Below are positions 5,738 through 8,021 of a stretch of DNA of 8,021 bases, in pieces. This stretch comes from DASXTB01 sp036505615 (GTDB lineage: Bacteria; Acidobacteriota; UBA6911; JACQSX01): NCBI GenBank assembly GCA_036505615.1, contig DASXTB010000017.1:1-8021 (forward strand). The letters are read 5' to 3'. A model generated the notes under the pieces. It did no database searches and was not told where the DNA came from. It saw nothing but the letters and a program-made list of their open reading frames with translations. Numbering within the stretch: position 1 is the stretch's first letter; each line of letters starts with the position of its first letter. The translations under genes were made by a program, and so were the position numbers.

Positions 5738-6211
5738 TCAGTGAACTGGTTCCTCCCTCAGCTCCATCTCTCGCCGGCAGCATGGGCAGGGGCCGGGCGC
5801 ATAAGCAGTAATGCTGCAGACGTCGCAGTAGTAATAAACATCGTAAAGCTTTCCTGCTTTGACAGCGTGCACCTTTATGATTTCCAACTGATTCTCCGGA
5901 TACAAGAGGGCGTTGATCTGCAGCTGCTGCGCGCGGACACGGCTGTCTTCAAACATTGCGGTGGCCGAATCAGTGGGCGAAAATCGAAACAATTGTCCGT
6001 CGGAAGCCCGCATGCCGAAAAGATGCGGCAGTTTGGCGCAGTCTTTTTCAGAATTGGAAGCCTGGCTCGTCGAGTCCAGGCAAACAACATGACCACGAAC
6101 GACGACCGCTTTGGTCTCTCTGACGTTCTTGACTGTGCCAGCCGGCAGCAAGGGACTGGTCGCCAGAGTGCAGATTATCGCCAGCAGCAGAGATCTATCC
6201 ACCCGCTTCAT
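5738..6211 (-). CDS. Small secreted protein with a C-terminal zinc-ribbon-like cysteine cluster
   Basis: This 157-aa protein is of unrecognised family. Residues 1-24 are a signal peptide (MKRVDR, hydrophobic core, cleavage near LPAG), so the mature protein is extracytoplasmic. The middle (about 30-125) has a GHVVCLDS segment with Cys44, a second Cys at 58, and predicted strands. The C-terminal 30 residues hold CDVC (129-132) and CPCC (142-145), five cysteines in a CxxC-x9-CxCC pattern resembling a zinc ribbon or heavy-metal-binding end. Such a cluster in an exported protein is unusual, because periplasmic cysteines are normally oxidised. The start at 6211 places a GGAG 11 bases upstream, a modest ribosome binding site. 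A weak promoter-like pair (TTGGAG, 17 bases, TAGAGT) lies at 6233-6261. It sits between the di-haem cytochrome gene and the molybdenum hydroxylase operon, separated from each by repeats. No function is assigned. Confidence 0.7.
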   Translation of the reverse strand: MKRVDRSLLLAIICTLATSPLLPAGTVKNVRETKAVVVRGHVVCLDSTSQASNSEKDCAKLPHLFGMRASDGQLFRFSPTDSATAMFEDSRVRAQQLQINALLYPENQLEIIKVHAVKAGKLYDVYYYCDVCSITAYAPGPCPCCRREMELREEPVH

Positions 6212-6260
6212 TCGCTCGCGTCTCCGGGAATGACTCTAGTTTAATATGGAAAACTCTCCA

Positions 6261-6350
6261 ATGTCGAATTAGGAATTACGAATGTCGAAATTCGAATGTC
6301 GAATGAAGAAATTTGCCGTTGGTCAGCGGTCCGTAGCCAGTTGTCCGATC
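6261..6350. repeat. Left arm of a heptamer inverted repeat (ATGTCGA then CCGTTGG types)
   Basis: Thirteen units run almost entirely in 7-base register: ATGTCGA, ATTAGGA, ATTACGA, ATGTCGA, AATTCGA, ATGTCGA, ATGAAGA, one 6-mer, then CCGTTGG, TCAGCGG, TCCGTAG, CCAGTTG, TCCGATC. Two different heptamer families are joined. The reverse complement of 6444-6507 aligns to about 6282-6350 with small gaps. Confidence 0.8.
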
Positions 6351-6443
6351 ACAGGCTTGCGCTGACTTTTCCGACAAAGACCGTCGATGGCCGATGACCA
6401 ACGGCTGGCGGATCACCCAGAACAAAGGGTACCCGCCATCCAC

Positions 6444-6507
6444 ACTGACAACGACTACGGACCACTGACAACGGACAAATTTCGAGATTCGTAATTCGAC
6501 ATTCGTC
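6444..6507. repeat. Right arm of the heptamer inverted repeat, overlapping the cytochrome gene's 3' end
   Basis: The units are ACTGACA, ACGACTA, a 6-mer, ACTGACA and ACGGACA, followed by ATTCGTA, ATTCGAC and ATTCGTC after a short junction. They mirror the two families of the left arm in reverse order. Bases 6455-6507 are also coding: they specify the last residues and stop of the di-haem cytochrome. The loop between the arms is about 93 bases. Confidence 0.8.
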
Positions 6508-7633
6508 TTGTGTCATCGCTAGTCAGCGACTTTAAGAATTCAATCAGGTCGCTTTGCTCGCCCTCTGTCAGGCTGATCCCTTGGACCTCCCAGTCTCGGT
6601 TGAAGCTGCTTTTTCCGCCTTGTATGTAAAAGTGAAGCACATCCGCCAGGGTCTTTGCACTGCCGTCGTGAAAGTAAGGCGCGGTCAGTTCGACATCCCG
6701 CAAGGACGGGATCTTAAACGCTCCTATGTCCAGCGAGTGCCCCGTAACCAGGAAACGCCCCAGCTCTGAAGCCCCCTCTTTCTGAGCAAGCTGTTGAAGG
6801 CCGGCTGCCGGCGAGGTGCGGCGGACCAACTCTCTGGCCTGGATAGCCAGTGGTTCAAAAACGGCGGAGTTGCCGCTTACTCCCGTGTTTCGATAAGTAC
6901 GATCGGAAAAAAACGGAAAAGCCTCGTTGAAAGCATGGCACACCGAGCAGCGGCCCCTGCCGCGGAACACAGCAAACCCGCGCTGGGCCGCCTCACCCAT
7001 GGCATCCTTGTCCCCGGCCGTGAAACGATCGAAAGGAGAGTTTCCAGAAACCAGTGTCCGTTCGAATGCCGCGATCGCCTTGGAAAGGGCTTCTATAGTC
7101 GCCGGGTGGTGAAACACCTGCAAAAAGTTCGCCGAATACTCGGGAATGCTTTGCAATCTGGCCACTAACTGTAGATGCGATTCGTTGCCCATTTCGAGGG
7201 GATTAATCAGAGGCAGCTTCGCCTGTGCCTCCAAAGACAGAGCGCGACCGTCATGGAACTGGCCGGACTGAAACATCGCGTTCAACAGAGTGGGGGTATT
7301 TCGGACCCCCCGTCTTCCGTATACTCCTTCCGCCCTCACCCTGGCGTCAGTGTAGGCCAGCTTGGGATTGTGGCAGGTGGCGCAGCTGACCGATCCGTCT
7401 ACTGAAAGCCGCTTGTCGAAAAACAACCGGCGTCCTAGTTCCACCTTGGCAGCTGTCATGGGGTTATCCCTGGGGACAAAGTAGCTCCAGATCTCTGCGG
7501 AAATTCCCAAGGGGAGTTGGATCCTAAATTCACCGGAAGGCAGGCCGGCATCCTCTGCCCGCAGGAAGAGCGCAGTGAGAAGTGCGGCCGAGGTCAATAG
7601 CGCGACGGTTCGCAACGTGGTAACTGTTCGCAT
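6455..7633 (-). CDS. Secreted di-haem cytochrome c peroxidase / MauG-family protein
   Basis: This 392-aa exported protein should carry two covalently bound haems. Residues 1-26 form a signal peptide. The haem-binding motifs are CATCH (84-88) and CSVCH (229-233). Family landmarks are GRRLFFDKRLS (67-77), RGVRNTPTLLNAMF (108-121), FHDGR (126-130), AFERTLVSGNSPFDRF (189-204) and FKIPSLRDVELTAPYFHDGSA (306-326). Classical bacterial peroxidases reduce H2O2 with electrons from small cytochromes or azurin. Here the position seven residues after TL (328-329), which holds the distal Met ligand in Pseudomonas-type CcpA, is Tyr336 (HFYIQGG), as in MauG. The protein may therefore be a MauG-like oxidase. 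The last 15 residues are translated from repeat DNA and are not expected to be conserved. The Shine-Dalgarno is weak. There is no obvious methylamine dehydrogenase partner in view. Confidence 0.93.
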   Translation of the reverse strand: MRTVTTLRTVALLTSAALLTALFLRAEDAGLPSGEFRIQLPLGISAEIWSYFVPRDNPMTAAKVELGRRLFFDKRLSVDGSVSCATCHNPKLAYTDARVRAEGVYGRRGVRNTPTLLNAMFQSGQFHDGRALSLEAQAKLPLINPLEMGNESHLQLVARLQSIPEYSANFLQVFHHPATIEALSKAIAAFERTLVSGNSPFDRFTAGDKDAMGEAAQRGFAVFRGRGRCSVCHAFNEAFPFFSDRTYRNTGVSGNSAVFEPLAIQARELVRRTSPAAGLQQLAQKEGASELGRFLVTGHSLDIGAFKIPSLRDVELTAPYFHDGSAKTLADVLHFYIQGGKSSFNRDWEVQGISLTEGEQSDLIEFLKSLTSDDTRRMSNYESRNLSVVSGP

Positions 7634-8021
7634 CGCTAATGTCAGATCTCGCCTGGAATTATAAAGGAATAGCGAGGAAAAAGTTATTGCAGAGTCAGAT
7701 CGCGGAATATCGAGCTACAAAATTGGGGACTGCAAATTTGACTCTAATCGCGGATCAACCACCACGGACACAACGGACACAGCTGTCAGTCTTGAAGCGT
7801 GCTGGTCCTGTAGATAAATGGATAGGGCCCTCTATTCCCGTACTTTGGCCGAATGGAAACCACCGTTCACGTGCACGTTCACGACACTGCTGTCCAAATT
7901 AACTGACATTTTTGATCGGAGCTATCATTTTTGCTCGCTATTGGACGGGTTTTTTCCCGCCGTCGTGTCCAGGTCTCCTTGATTGCAGTCATTATGCCGT
8001 CCAGATTAGTTGAAGTTTAGT
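7634..8021. other. Gene-free stretch upstream of the cytochrome gene
   Basis: No credible gene is seen in 388 bases; an 87-codon plus-strand frame from 7639 has no recognisable product. The part nearest the cytochrome gene holds its probable -10 box. A short tandem ACCACGGACACA/ACGGACAC motif sits at about 7761-7780. A self-complementary tract, CGGG-T6-CCCG, lies at 7945-7959. From 7892 onward, GTCCA-headed motifs recur (7892, 7967, 7999), possibly a mobile-element end that continues beyond the window. Confidence 0.4.
7658..7663 (-). promoter_or_regulatory. Probable -10 box of the di-haem cytochrome gene
   Basis: A perfect TATAAT occurs on the minus strand, 24 bases before the start codon. 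The 17-base position upstream holds TAACTT, a poor -35. If used, the leader would be only about 15-18 bases, which fits the lack of a strong Shine-Dalgarno. Confidence 0.35.

Noticed and set aside
7639..7902. An 87-codon plus-strand frame divergent from the cytochrome gene
   Set aside because: No family resemblance or ribosome binding site was seen, and it crosses the probable promoter and a short tandem repeat.

Overview
The window is a piece of bacterial chromosome. All seven supported genes lie on the minus strand. Protein similarity by eye, the Tat-exported molybdenum hydroxylase, the DUF1326-like protein and the intergenic heptamer repeats fit best with Acidobacteriota (a Koribacter/Sulfotelmatobacter-like soil lineage). 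That placement is inference from memory of such genomes and was not searched.

Layout from right to left, following transcription. Bases 7634-8021 hold no gene, only a probable promoter and possible degenerate mobile-element-end motifs. At 6455-7633 is a secreted di-haem cytochrome c peroxidase/MauG-family protein whose last 15 residues are read from repeat DNA. Bases 6212-6454 form a long imperfect inverted repeat. At 5738-6211 is a small secreted protein with a C-terminal CxxC...CxCC zinc-ribbon-like end. Bases 5491-5737 are repeat-rich. From 5490 to 1479 runs a tightly packed four-gene operon: Tat-exported 2Fe-2S subunit (218 aa), molybdopterin large subunit (717 aa), FAD subunit (327 aa) and a 76-aa cysteine-rich protein that starts on the FAD gene's stop codon. 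Bases 1140-1478 are again repeat-rich. At 465-1139 is a secreted DUF1326-like protein. Bases 1-464 hold a 131-bp palindromic element and another repeat array.

The operon is an aldehyde oxidoreductase of the PaoABC (YagTSR) type within the xanthine dehydrogenase family. The large subunit would oxidise the substrate at a molybdenum cofactor; electrons would pass through two 2Fe-2S clusters to FAD. The Tat signal on the small subunit suggests that the assembled complex is exported to the periplasm. Gene order is small-large-medium, not the small-medium-large of paoABC. The fourth gene is the best candidate for an undescribed component. The neighbouring genes also encode exported proteins (di-haem cytochrome, Cys-rich zinc-ribbon-like protein, DUF1326), so the neighbourhood has an envelope redox theme. 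No shared pathway is shown by the sequence.

The strongest non-coding signal is a set of short repeats with an almost strict 7-base period. They are built from different heptamers (CGGATTG/T, ATGTCGA and ACTGACA types). At three loci they are arranged as facing inverted pairs, and at the 3' ends of genes they abut or overrun the stop codon.
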